Origin: JAGWBD01 sp965220615
GTDB taxonomy: Bacteria; Chloroflexota; Anaerolineae; Aggregatilineales; Phototrophicaceae
Direction of reading: 5' to 3'
Assembly (NCBI GenBank): GCA_965220615.1
Contig: CBDCQL010000002.1
Location: 2,418,001-2,482,000, forward strand
Length of the DNA stretch: 64,000 nt
The position numbers and the translations under genes were made by a program. Below the pieces are notes generated by a model that searched no databases, had not been told where the DNA came from, and was given only the letters and a program-made list of their open reading frames with translations. Shown here in pieces: positions 1-7,509 of the stretch (positions are counted from its first letter, which is position 1; every line of letters starts with the position of its first letter).

Positions 1-16
1 GTGTGAGGGCGAGCGT

Positions 17-790
17 ATGAAAAAGGGCACAGCTGTGATTTTGCTGGGGCGAAACGTGTACAGCAACGCGCCCTGCCAGCAGATGAACCGTCTCGTTGAG
101 GCGCTGCGTGAGAGTGGCGCGCATGGGCTGGCAACAAGCGCATTTGTCGACGGCGGATCGCCCGCGTTGCCAGATGCGCTGGGGCTGTGCGCCGCGCAGG
201 GTATGGCGCGGGTGCTGGTCGTCCCGGTCTACCTGCCGACCGACCGCAACCTCGATAACTGGCTGAAACGGATTGTCCGACGCTGGCTGCACCATAATGC
301 CGCCACGGACTTCACCGTTCACATGACGCCGCCGCTGGGTGATGCGCCGGAACTTGCAGCGGCAGTCGTGGACCTCGTGGCACGCCATGCCGATATGCCG
401 ATGGCACCACTGTCTGCCAGTCACGCCAGCCCCAACAGTCCCGAATGGTCGCTAATTCCACCCCACAGCCATCATGCGCTGCTCTGCCGGGGTCCGCGCT
501 GCAACGCCGCCGGGGCGGGTGAAGCCGCTCAGGTTCTCAAGAAGTGCCTGAAAGCGAAAAACATGAGCGATGATGCGGTTCTCGTTGCACAGACCGGCTG
601 ACTGTATCCCTGCAACCTGGGCCCGGTCATGGTGGTCAACCCCAAAGGTCTCTGGTACGGCGGTCTGACCGAAAAGGGAGTCGAACGCATTGTCGAAGAA
701 CATTTTGAGGCCGGCCAGATCGTAGCGCGTTACGCCCGCTATCCGTCGCAGCAGACACAACAACGTCCAACAGAACTTGAGCAAGTATAG
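17..790 (+). CDS. CbiX-like / thioredoxin-fold [2Fe-2S] ferredoxin protein with in-frame UGA (candidate selenocysteine)
   Basis: Residues 1-125 resemble the CbiX/SirB sirohydrochlorin chelatase fold. Residues 152-257 form a thioredoxin-like [2Fe-2S] ferredoxin domain with Cys157-x4-Cys162 and then a TG-[UGA]-LYPC motif. The usual ligand pair is TGC-x3-C, so UGA at 599-601 (residue 195) sits exactly on the third ligand, with Cys199 as the fourth. The frame stays open and family-like (VMVVNPKGLWYGGLT) to a TAG at 788-790, which argues against decay. A possible SECIS-like hairpin with GGUC in its loop lies at about 615-649, 14-48 nt after the UGA. The alternatives are a TGC-to-TGA nonsense mutation or a sequencing error, giving a 194-residue truncated protein. 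The chelatase half has Arg where family members carry the first catalytic His (LLGR instead of GHGS) and lacks the second, so it may not chelate metal. Confidence 0.6.
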
Positions 791-900
791 ATAATGCTTA
801 AGGCGCTGAACTTTTCCGAGACCCGACTTTCTCAGTCTGAGTCGCCGTGACACCTGTCCCGATGACCTGTCAAATCAGCCAATGTAGTGTCCGGGGGTGG

Positions 901-1029
901 ATGGGCAGCATCGTCCTGATGCACACCATCGCGCCTTCCTCACTGACCATCGATCCCGTCGCCGACCTGCTGGCGCGCAGGAATCTGAAGGCCGTGCCAC
1001 TCTCGGGAATGTTGGGGACATCCGTATGA
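901..1029 (+). pseudogene. 3' remnant of a NodB-type polysaccharide deacetylase
   Basis: The frame ending at the TGA 1027-1029 encodes GSIVLMH followed by about 30 residues ending near LKAVPLSGMLG. This resembles the last strand and helix of carbohydrate esterase 4 (NodB) domains, which read GSIVLLHD, then a helix, then a Tyr/Leu-rich strand and 'SELLG'. The upstream catalytic part is absent: the sequence before about 890 has stops in all frames. Codon use in the fragment is GC3-rich like real genes, so it is probably a decayed gene tail. Nothing else is seen between 791 and 1051. Assignment rests on a short motif only. Confidence 0.35.
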
Positions 1030-1051
1030 AGCGAATCCGCATTTTGACGGG

Positions 1052-1582
1052 CTAGTCAGGAAAGAAGTCCCTGACTGCCGCGCGGAAGCCGGGCAGCGTC
1101 GCCCCGCCCTCAATGACGTCATCGCCGGTGAGCTTCTGTGGCGCTGCGTCGGGCTGGTGCAATTCCAGGGAACGCGCTTCCGGGTCCACCAGCCAGACCA
1201 TGGGTGTGCCCGCCGCGAGATAGCGCGCGGCCTTGCGTCGCAATTCGCGCCAGGTATTGCTGTCGCTGCGGATCTCCACAGCGAGACGCGGCGCTTCGCG
1301 CGGGATGGCGTCGGCATCCGCGCGCTGCAAGACCACATCCGGCCGGCTGTGCCAGCCCTCCAGGTCATGCGCGACGTCTCCGGCCGACCAGTATCCGGGA
1401 AGCAGGCCCCTGTCCAGCCATTCGTCCAGCAAGCGACCAACCCTGATCTGCAAGGCGCCATGAATCAGCTTCGATGACATTTCGATGACTGCTCCCGTAG
1501 AGTCGAATGAGAAGTAGCGGTCGGGGCAGCGCTCAACCAGCGCGACGAATTCGTCCATGCTCATGCGGGTTGTGACGGCCAT
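1052..1582 (-). CDS. Uma2 family (DUF820) PD-(D/E)XK endonuclease-like protein, tandem copy 1
   Basis: This 176-residue protein carries the Uma2/DUF820 signature: an N-terminal MDEFVALVERCPD motif, then RPDVVLQR (catalytic-type Asp), LAVEIRSDS (Glu) and a helix leading to MVWLVDP. The fold belongs to the restriction-endonuclease-like superfamily. Cellular function is unknown, and the genes are often multicopy in Chloroflexota and Cyanobacteria. I chose the ATG at 1582 because an AGGAGG lies 5 nt upstream; the in-frame ATG at 1597 would lie upstream of that ribosome-binding site. It is the first of three tandem copies spaced exactly 596 bp apart, each with its own promoter-like sequence. Confidence 0.8.
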   Translation of the reverse strand: MAVTTRMSMDEFVALVERCPDRYFSFDSTGAVIEMSSKLIHGALQIRVGRLLDEWLDRGLLPGYWSAGDVAHDLEGWHSRPDVVLQRADADAIPREAPRLAVEIRSDSNTWRELRRKAARYLAAGTPMVWLVDPEARSLELHQPDAAPQKLTGDDVIEGGATLPGFRAAVRDFFPD

Positions 1583-1610
1583 GCTGGCCTCCTGCATCGT
1601 GCTTGCCTCA

Positions 1611-1638
1611 AGTGTAGCACGATGTTGTTTGCGGTCAG
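1611..1638 (-). promoter_or_regulatory. Putative promoter of Uma2 copy 1 (extended -10)
   Basis: On the minus strand CTGACC (1633-1638) is followed after 16 nt by TACACT (1611-1616), which is preceded by TGC, giving an extended -10. The same TGCTACACT occurs before copy 2 (2207-2215) and copy 3 (about 2803-2811). TACACT also precedes the Uma2 copy at 14.8 kb (14810-14815). Confidence 0.5.
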
Positions 1639-1647
1639 CGACTGCAA

Positions 1648-2178
1648 TTACTCGGGGAACAGGTCGTTTACCGTGGCGCGGAAGCCGGGCAGCGTCGCGC
1701 CGCCCTCGATGACGTCGTCGCCGATGAGCGTTTGCGGCACCGCGTCGGGCAGGTGCAATTCCAGGGAACGCGCCTCCGGGTCCACGAGCCAGACCATGGG
1801 CGTACCCGCCGCGAGATAGCGGGCGGCCTTGCGCCGCAGTTCGCGCCAGGTGTTGCTGTCGCTGCGGATCTCAACAGCGAGACGCGGCGCTTCCCGCGGG
1901 AATGGGCCGGAGCCAACGCGCAAGAGCACGACGTCCGGGCGACAGTGCCAGCCGCCAAGATCGTGCGCAACCTCTGTGGCAGGTCTGTATCCAGGCAGCC
2001 AGCCATGCATGGCCCAGTCAATCAGCAGGTAACTGATATTCGCCTGGCAAAGGCCATGAATCTCTGAAGGTGACATTTCGACGACTGCTCCCGTGGAGTC
2101 GAATTTGAAGTAGCGCTCGGGGCAGCGCTCAACCAGCGCGACGAATTCGTCCATGCTCATGCGAGTTGTGACGGCCAT
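1648..2178 (-). CDS. Uma2 family (DUF820) PD-(D/E)XK endonuclease-like protein, tandem copy 2
   Basis: Same length (176 residues) as copy 1 and very similar at both ends: the first 25 residues differ by only one or two, and the block from REAPRLAVEIRSDS to the C-terminus is almost the same. The middle, roughly residues 30-75, has diverged. That region varies most in this family and could form the specificity surface. The catalytic-type residues (RPDVVLLR, VEIRSDS) are retained. The AGGAGG ribosome-binding site and upstream TGCTACACT sequence are copied with the gene, showing that the duplication unit included the promoter. Confidence 0.8.
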   Translation of the reverse strand: MAVTTRMSMDEFVALVERCPERYFKFDSTGAVVEMSPSEIHGLCQANISYLLIDWAMHGWLPGYRPATEVAHDLGGWHCRPDVVLLRVGSGPFPREAPRLAVEIRSDSNTWRELRRKAARYLAAGTPMVWLVDPEARSLELHLPDAVPQTLIGDDVIEGGATLPGFRATVNDLFPE

Positions 2179-2243
2179 GCTGGCCTCCTGCATCGTGCTT
2201 GCCTCAAGTGTAGCACGATGTTGTTTGCGGTCGGCGACTGCGA

Positions 2244-2774
2244 TTACCCGGGGAACAGGTCGTTTACGTTGACGCGAAAGCCGGGCAGCGTCGCGCCGCC
2301 CTCAATGATGTCGTCGCCGGCCAGGGTTCGCGGCGCTTCGCCGGACTGGTGCAGTTCCAGTGTCTGCCGGCGGGGATCGATCAGCCAGACCATGGCCGAT
2401 CCGTATTCCAGATAGCGCGCGGCCTTCGCCCGCATCTCGCGCCAGGTGTTGTAATTGCTACGGATTTCGACGGCCAGCAACGGGGCGCGTTCCGGGTAGG
2501 GTTCATCGGCCAGTCGGGCAACCGACACGTCTGGCTGACACACCCAGTCGCCCAGGCGGTGCGTCAACTCGGGACCAACCATGTAGCCCGGCAGTCTGCC
2601 ACGCAACAGCCAGGATTCAATGTACCAGCAAACCTTGCCTTGTACATAACTGTGGTCCATGGTCGGTGACATTTCGACAGGGGCCCCCGTGGAATCCGGC
2701 TTGAACTTGCGGTCGGGGTATTCCCCTTCCAGCGCGATGTAGTCTTCGATGCTGTAGCGCGTTCTCACGGCCAC
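2244..2774 (-). CDS. Uma2 family (DUF820) PD-(D/E)XK endonuclease-like protein, tandem copy 3
   Basis: Third member of the tandem set, again 176 residues but the most diverged (MAVRTRYSIEDYIALEGEYPD at the start; CQPDVSVARL and LLAVEIRSNYN in the core). Translation probably starts at a GTG (2772-2774) preceded by the same AGGAGG as the other copies. The stop-proximal 60 bp are nearly the same as in copy 2. Its position farthest upstream and its greater divergence suggest that an ancestral pair (3 and 1/2) existed before the most recent duplication produced copies 1 and 2. The function is unknown, as for its siblings. Confidence 0.8.
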   Translation of the reverse strand: MAVRTRYSIEDYIALEGEYPDRKFKPDSTGAPVEMSPTMDHSYVQGKVCWYIESWLLRGRLPGYMVGPELTHRLGDWVCQPDVSVARLADEPYPERAPLLAVEIRSNYNTWREMRAKAARYLEYGSAMVWLIDPRRQTLELHQSGEAPRTLAGDDIIEGGATLPGFRVNVNDLFPG

Positions 2775-2832
2775 GACGGCCTCCTGCGACTTGCTGATTT
2801 CAAGTGTAGCACGTAGCTGGCTGTTGCCGGCG

Positions 2833-3729
2833 CTACAGCCCGATACTGGCGAGGTACTCGCGGTTGCGGCGCGCGCTCTCCTTCGGTGTGCCCAGACCGG
2901 GCAGCACGTCCTGCTCGACCACGATCCAGCCGTCGTAGCCGATCTCGTCCAGCACCCGCAGCACCGCCGGGAAGTCGATGTCGCCCTGCCCCAGCTCCGG
3001 GAAGACGCCCTCGCCGACCGAGCGCGGGCCGTCCCAGCCCTGCTCGCGCGACTGTTGCGCGACCTGCGGGTCGTGGTCCTTGAAGTGCACGTACCAGACG
3101 CGCTCGGCGAAGCGGCGCAGGTCGTCCACCGGGTCGCCGCCGCCGAAGCGCCAGTGACCGGTATCGAAGACGATGCCCAGCAGGTCGGGGTCGCTCAGTT
3201 CCAGCAGGCGTTCGGTCTCGCCCGGCGTTTCGATCCAGGTGCCGATGTGCGTGTGCACCACCGTGCGCAGGCCGGTCTCGTCGCGCACCTGACGGGCGAT
3301 CTCCTCCGCGCCGCGGGCGAAGGACTCGAACTGCGCGTCGCTCATGCTCATCTCCGGCGTGATGCGGCCGCTGTTGAGCGAGCGCAGCGGGTCGCTGTAG
3401 GGGTTGTTGCCGAGCACGATGAAGCACTCCGGCCCGCCGACTGCCGCCAGCAGCCGCGCGGTGCGCACGCAGGTCTCGATGTCCTCCGCCAGGCGGGCGG
3501 CATCGTGCAGCCAGTTGTTGACCCAGGAGCCGAGCATCCGCAGCTGGCGCCGCTCCAGTTCCTGCGTCAACTGCGCCGGATCGGTGGGCATGAAGCCCCA
3601 GTCGCCCAGCTCGGTGCCGCCGTAGCCGGTCGCCGCGATCTCGTCCAGCACGCGCACGTAGTCGTAGCGCTCGCCCTCGATGTTCTCGATCACGCCCCAG
3701 GAACAGGGCGCGTTGGCCACCCGATTCAT
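2833..3729 (-). CDS. Sugar phosphate isomerase/epimerase-type TIM barrel, myo-inosose-2-dehydratase-like
   Basis: A 298-residue protein of the xylose isomerase-like TIM-barrel family (AP endonuclease 2 superfamily). The N-terminus NAPCSWGVIE is characteristic of IolE-like myo-inosose dehydratases. Metal-ligand-type residues appear in the expected order: Glu in GGTELGDW, His in VVHTHIG, Asp/His in GIVFDTGHW, His in VHFKDH, and Glu in VVEQDVLPG near the C-terminus. Members dehydrate or isomerise cyclitols or ketoses with a divalent metal. No other inositol genes are adjacent, so the substrate is uncertain. The ATG at 3729 has a GGAG 8-11 nt upstream, and a TACAAT -10 lies at 3762-3767 on the minus strand. 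Confidence 0.75.
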   Translation of the reverse strand: MNRVANAPCSWGVIENIEGERYDYVRVLDEIAATGYGGTELGDWGFMPTDPAQLTQELERRQLRMLGSWVNNWLHDAARLAEDIETCVRTARLLAAVGGPECFIVLGNNPYSDPLRSLNSGRITPEMSMSDAQFESFARGAEEIARQVRDETGLRTVVHTHIGTWIETPGETERLLELSDPDLLGIVFDTGHWRFGGGDPVDDLRRFAERVWYVHFKDHDPQVAQQSREQGWDGPRSVGEGVFPELGQGDIDFPAVLRVLDEIGYDGWIVVEQDVLPGLGTPKESARRNREYLASIGL

Positions 3730-3772
3730 GCTCTCACTCCTGCGTTGCAGTCATCAGGTGCATTGTAGCGAG

Positions 3773-3838
3773 AGCGTAAGCTCGAAGCATCCTGTAAGGG
3801 TAGCGAGGGCGTAAGCCCGAAGCATCCCGCAGGGACAG
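3773..3838. repeat. Dispersed intergenic repeat (GCGAGGGCGTAAGCCCGAAGCATC type)
   Basis: Two imperfect tandem units read gtagcgag(a/g)gcgtaagc(t/c)cgaagcatcc(t/c)g. Each contains a small palindrome (GGGCGTAAGCCC or GAGCGTAAGCTC). A related unit occurs at 26827-26863, so this is a dispersed family. It sits between the divergent TIM-barrel and restriction-modification genes. Confidence 0.6.
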
Positions 3839-3897
3839 CACGAAGCAGGACAAACAGGATGTATACTCAACATGCGCCTCAACATCAGGAACTCACC

Positions 3898-6708
3898 ATG
3901 CCCCATCGTCAGGAAGTGTTGAACGTCGCGCTGGCCGACCTGCTCATCCGCCGCGAGGTGGTGGCCGGGCCCGAGAACATTATCACCCAGGCCGGCGTGC
4001 GTCAGATGCCCGACGTTATCGTGCAATATCAGGGTCTGCGCCTGGCAATTGAGGGCGAAATCGAAGCCCCCGACGCCCGCGAAAAGGCACAGCGTTCAGC
4101 GACGCGTCGCGTCGAGAGCGGCATCGCCCACATGGGCATGGGAGTCATTTACCCGCAGCCCCTGCGCGATGCCGACTTCGCACAATTGCGCGAGGAAATG
4201 GCCGCCACGCAACTCGAAATCGTTGTGGTCTCCGAAGCCGGCGTCAGTGGCTACGAAAGCGGTGACATCGACTACCTGGAGAACCTGTTGCGCCGCGTTT
4301 TCGAGCAATTGCTGCGCGAGGACGTCGTCGCCGAAGCAGTCGCCATGATTGACGTGGCTGTAGACCATTTTGCCGAAATGGCCATGTCTGGCGCCGGAAA
4401 CTACGGACGCATTATCAAAGCGCTCGGGCGCATAAAAGACTTCAAGGAACTGGACAAGCTAAGCAACGAAGAAAAAACCGCGAGTTGCCGCGTCGGGGGC
4501 CTTGTGCTGCTCAACGCGATGATTTTCCACGAGGTTCTGACCCAAAAACATCCGGCCGTCACTTCCTTGCGTTTACTGCAGGATCCTGAGGGCCGCCTGA
4601 AACTTCAGAGGATTTGGCAATACATTCTTGATGAAATCAACTTCATCTCCATATTCTCACTCTCTACCGAGATCTACCTGAGCATTTCCGCCGCCACGCC
4701 GGGCTTTGGCAGAACAACCACCGAATTGATGAATATTGCCATTCGAATCAGCGAGATGCGCGCTGCACTGAACCACGACCTGATGGGCCGCGTCTATCAC
4801 CGCCTGCTGGCCGACGCCAAGTATCTGGGAACCTATTACACCAGCCTGGCCGCCGCCACCCTGCTACTCAAACTGGCCCTGCGCCCTCAAGGATGGGAAA
4901 CGAACTGGGCAGAAACCAAGCAGGTTGAGAAATTGAAGATTGCCGATCTCGCCTGCGGCACCGGCACCCTGCTGGTCGCCGCTGCAGACGCAGTATTGGA
5001 CAACCACGTGAGCGCGGCTGTGGCGGCCGGCGAGCGCGCGCAACTGGACACAATGCACCAGACGCTTACCGAACAAATCCTGCACGGCTACGACGTGCTG
5101 GCTTCCGCCATTCACCTGACGGCCTCCAACCTGGCTCTGCGCAATCCCGACGTCCCCTTCCAGAAAATGAACCTTTTCGTCATGCCCTACGGCGACGGTG
5201 ACCGCCTCGGCACGCTGGAATTCCTGGGCCGGGACGTGACACAGGTAAGAATCGACATGGCCGGCGCTATCGAGCAGTTTTCAAACAAGGGGCGGAAGAG
5301 ACTTGTAACAAAATTGCCGCAAATGGACCTCTGCGTCATGAATCCGCCTTTCGTCCGCAGCGTGGGCGGCAACCTGCTCTTCGGTTCCATGCCCCCGGCC
5401 AGGCGGACGCGGATGCGCAAACGCCTGCGCAAGTTCCTGCCAAAAGACGACGCCAGCATCTCCAGCGGCCTCGGCGCAGTCTTCGTGGCCCTTGCCGAAC
5501 GTCACACAGGCGAAGGGAGCCGACTGGCTCTTGTGCTGCCCAAGGCCCTGCTCTCCGGCGTTTCCTGGCAAAGGGTACGCAACCTCATCAATACCTGGTT
5601 TCAAATCGATTACATTATCGTCAGCCATGACGCCCAACGCTGGAACTTCAGCGACAGCACCAACCTCAGCGAAGCGCTGTTGGTCGCCACGCGCAAACTT
5701 CAGGTAGTGGAAGATCACAAGACCCGCATCGTCAACCTCTGGCACAACCCGACCACGGCCATTGAGGCCCTTCCCCTCGCCAACCAGATCATGCGCGAGG
5801 AAGCGCCCGACCTGGACGCGAGCCATGGCGTAACCAGTTTGACACTGGGCGGTGAAAAGGCCGCGGAAATGCTGGCGGTGGACTGGAGTACCCTGAAGCA
5901 GGACTGGTTCCTGCCCTGCGCTTTCGCCCAGTCTGACCTGACTCGTGTGGCATGGCGGCTACGGGGTGGTGAGGTCTGGTTGCCCACCTTGACCGGGTCT
6001 ACGGGCATCGACCTCTGCTCACTGGATGAACTGGGCCGCCTTGGGCCGGATCGACGCAACATTTATGACAACTTCGATGCGGTCGATACCCCTACCGCCT
6101 TTGCCACATTCTGGGGGAATAACGCTGATGAGGTGGTCCAGCTAGCCCAGACTCCAAACCGCTGGCTTCAACCACGAACCAGGCCTCAGGAAGGAGGCAC
6201 TCTTGGTAAACCTCCATCACTGTGGGAACTTGGAGGAACCATCCTCCTGGCGGAAGGGCCACGTCTGAATACTGCGCGATTGCTGGCAGTCTGTACTGAC
6301 AGCAAGGTGCTTTCGAACGTGTGGTGGACATTCGCCCTGCTTCAAAAAGCAAAACGTCCCAATGCCGACAAATCTCTGGCTCTATGGTTGAATTCCACCT
6401 TGGGCCTTTTGATTCTGTTGACGATGCGTACTGAAACTGAAGGCCCCTGGGTAAACTTTAAGAAGACCACACTCAAGGTCATGCCTGTGCTCGACATCCG
6501 CAAGTTGAGCGACGTGCAACTGGCGCAACTGGCTGCCGCCTACGACGACCTCTGCGAGCGGGAGTTGCAACCCCTGCCGCGCATGGCTGAAGACGAAACA
6601 CGCGCCGCCATCGACGATGCGCTGTCACACACCCTCGGTCTGCCGGGCCTGGCCCCGCTACGTGAAATGCTGGCCCGAGAGCCGGTCGTCAGCATGCAGC
6701 GCCTGTAG
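3898..6708 (+). CDS. Fused restriction endonuclease / N6-adenine DNA methyltransferase (type IIG-like)
   Basis: A 936-residue protein. The N-terminal 70 residues carry a PD-(D/E)XK-like element (MPDVIVQYQ, then LRLAIEGEIE). A helical connector follows, then a gamma-class DNA methyltransferase with motif I (LACGTGTLL, about residue 350) and catalytic motif IV NPPF (about 482). A C-terminal target-recognition region of about 350 residues completes a type IIG-like layout. It probably methylates adenine in a specific site and cuts unmodified DNA. The Lys normally ending the nuclease motif is not evident (EGE), so cleavage is uncertain. I prefer the ATG at 3898 because TATACT at 3876-3881 looks like its -10. 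An ATG 39 nt upstream is in frame. The DUF4145 gene follows 69 nt later. Confidence 0.75.
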   Translation: MPHRQEVLNVALADLLIRREVVAGPENIITQAGVRQMPDVIVQYQGLRLAIEGEIEAPDAREKAQRSATRRVESGIAHMGMGVIYPQPLRDADFAQLREEMAATQLEIVVVSEAGVSGYESGDIDYLENLLRRVFEQLLREDVVAEAVAMIDVAVDHFAEMAMSGAGNYGRIIKALGRIKDFKELDKLSNEEKTASCRVGGLVLLNAMIFHEVLTQKHPAVTSLRLLQDPEGRLKLQRIWQYILDEINFISIFSLSTEIYLSISAATPGFGRTTTELMNIAIRISEMRAALNHDLMGRVYHRLLADAKYLGTYYTSLAAATLLLKLALRPQGWETNWAETKQVEKLKIADLACGTGTLLVAAADAVLDNHVSAAVAAGERAQLDTMHQTLTEQILHGYDVLASAIHLTASNLALRNPDVPFQKMNLFVMPYGDGDRLGTLEFLGRDVTQVRIDMAGAIEQFSNKGRKRLVTKLPQMDLCVMNPPFVRSVGGNLLFGSMPPARRTRMRKRLRKFLPKDDASISSGLGAVFVALAERHTGEGSRLALVLPKALLSGVSWQRVRNLINTWFQIDYIIVSHDAQRWNFSDSTNLSEALLVATRKLQVVEDHKTRIVNLWHNPTTAIEALPLANQIMREEAPDLDASHGVTSLTLGGEKAAEMLAVDWSTLKQDWFLPCAFAQSDLTRVAWRLRGGEVWLPTLTGSTGIDLCSLDELGRLGPDRRNIYDNFDAVDTPTAFATFWGNNADEVVQLAQTPNRWLQPRTRPQEGGTLGKPPSLWELGGTILLAEGPRLNTARLLAVCTDSKVLSNVWWTFALLQKAKRPNADKSLALWLNSTLGLLILLTMRTETEGPWVNFKKTTLKVMPVLDIRKLSDVQLAQLAAAYDDLCERELQPLPRMAEDETRAAIDDALSHTLGLPGLAPLREMLAREPVVSMQRL

Positions 6709-6777
6709 CAGCACCATTGAAGCGTGAACGGTGTTCACTTATCCTGATTCTTGCGTGTCCAATTGGGTGAACCGGAT

Positions 6778-7506
6778 ATGGCTAGCAAATACGTTTCTCC
6801 GAAATATCACGCGCGGGCATTCCACTGCCCTCACTGCGACGTTTATGCAGAGCAACTTTGGATGTATGCACTTGAACTAGAGCAGGCAATTAAAGAGAAG
6901 TACCAAGCTGAAGGAATTCGAGTTTCCTTTCCCCCCGGAACCAGCCTAAGTATATGCCGCCATTGTGGAAACCCCTGTGCTTGGGAAAGGATGCTTGATG
7001 AAGGAGAATCCTACACTGATCATCCTGGAAAGTGGAGAATGGTGTACCCAGCCTCATCTTCCATGCCACTCCCGGCGGAAGATATGCCGGAACACATACA
7101 GCAGATTTATCGTGAAGCACGTTTCATTGCAGGAATTTCTCCAAGAGGAGCAGCGGCCCTCCTTAGACTTTGTCTACAAGAACTCATGCTTATACTTGGA
7201 GAGGAAGGCAAGAATCTTTACAGGGACATTGGAGGACTAGTCAAAAAGGGAGTCTTGTCTCCGCAGATTCAGAGAGCAATGGATGGAGTACGTTTCTTTG
7301 GAAATGCAGCAGTTCACCCCGGTACGATCAATCTAAATGATGATCCGGACACAGCTCTTACATTGTTTGAGTTACTTAATCTCATCGTGGAACAAACAAT
7401 ATCAGCCGAAAGAAAGTCTTCAGAACTTTTCGCTAAGATTCCGAAGAACAATCGAGACGCCATCGCCAGGCGCGATGGCAAGCAATCTGCGGAAGACTCT
7501 GAGTAA
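6778..7506 (+). CDS. DUF4145 domain protein with zinc-ribbon motif
   Basis: A 242-residue protein. Residues 1-70 hold two CxxC-type pairs (FHCPHC and ICRHCGNPC), probably a zinc ribbon. The rest (from about residue 100, IQQIYREARFIAGISPRGAAALLRLCLQ) is the helical DUF4145 domain. DUF4145 is common beside or within restriction and other anti-phage systems, and the gene is co-oriented with the fused restriction-methyltransferase just upstream. Base composition is clearly more AT-rich than the flanks, a sign of transfer. The ATG at 6778 has GGGTGA about 8 nt upstream. A TTG 27 nt earlier would only add residues before MASKYVSPK. The stop lies 3 nt from the convergent ATPase stop. Confidence 0.75.
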   Translation: MASKYVSPKYHARAFHCPHCDVYAEQLWMYALELEQAIKEKYQAEGIRVSFPPGTSLSICRHCGNPCAWERMLDEGESYTDHPGKWRMVYPASSSMPLPAEDMPEHIQQIYREARFIAGISPRGAAALLRLCLQELMLILGEEGKNLYRDIGGLVKKGVLSPQIQRAMDGVRFFGNAAVHPGTINLNDDPDTALTLFELLNLIVEQTISAERKSSELFAKIPKNNRDAIARRDGKQSAEDSE

Positions 7507-7509
7507 CCC

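Larger units (their letters stand above)
1052..2815. repeat. Tandem triplication of a 596-bp Uma2 gene unit
   Basis: The three Uma2 stop codons lie at 1052, 1648 and 2244, an exact 596-bp period. Intergenic segments (about 65 bp) containing the extended -10, the AGGAGG and the first codons are nearly the same between units 1 and 2 and recognisable in unit 3. This indicates segmental tandem duplication of gene plus promoter, not independent acquisition. Confidence 0.85.

Noticed and set aside
1..16. Cobalamin riboswitch upstream of the CbiX-like gene
   Set aside because: Only 16 bases precede the start codon in the window, so it cannot be judged.
599..601. Reassignment of UGA as a sense codon throughout the genome
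   Set aside because: Many genes in the window, including cofE, acpS, manA-neighbour TPR genes and the sulfatase, end at UGA with normal family lengths.
1052..2815. Uma2 triplication as an insertion sequence or transposon
   Set aside because: No transposase, terminal inverted repeats or target-site duplication seen; the units carry only promoter and gene.
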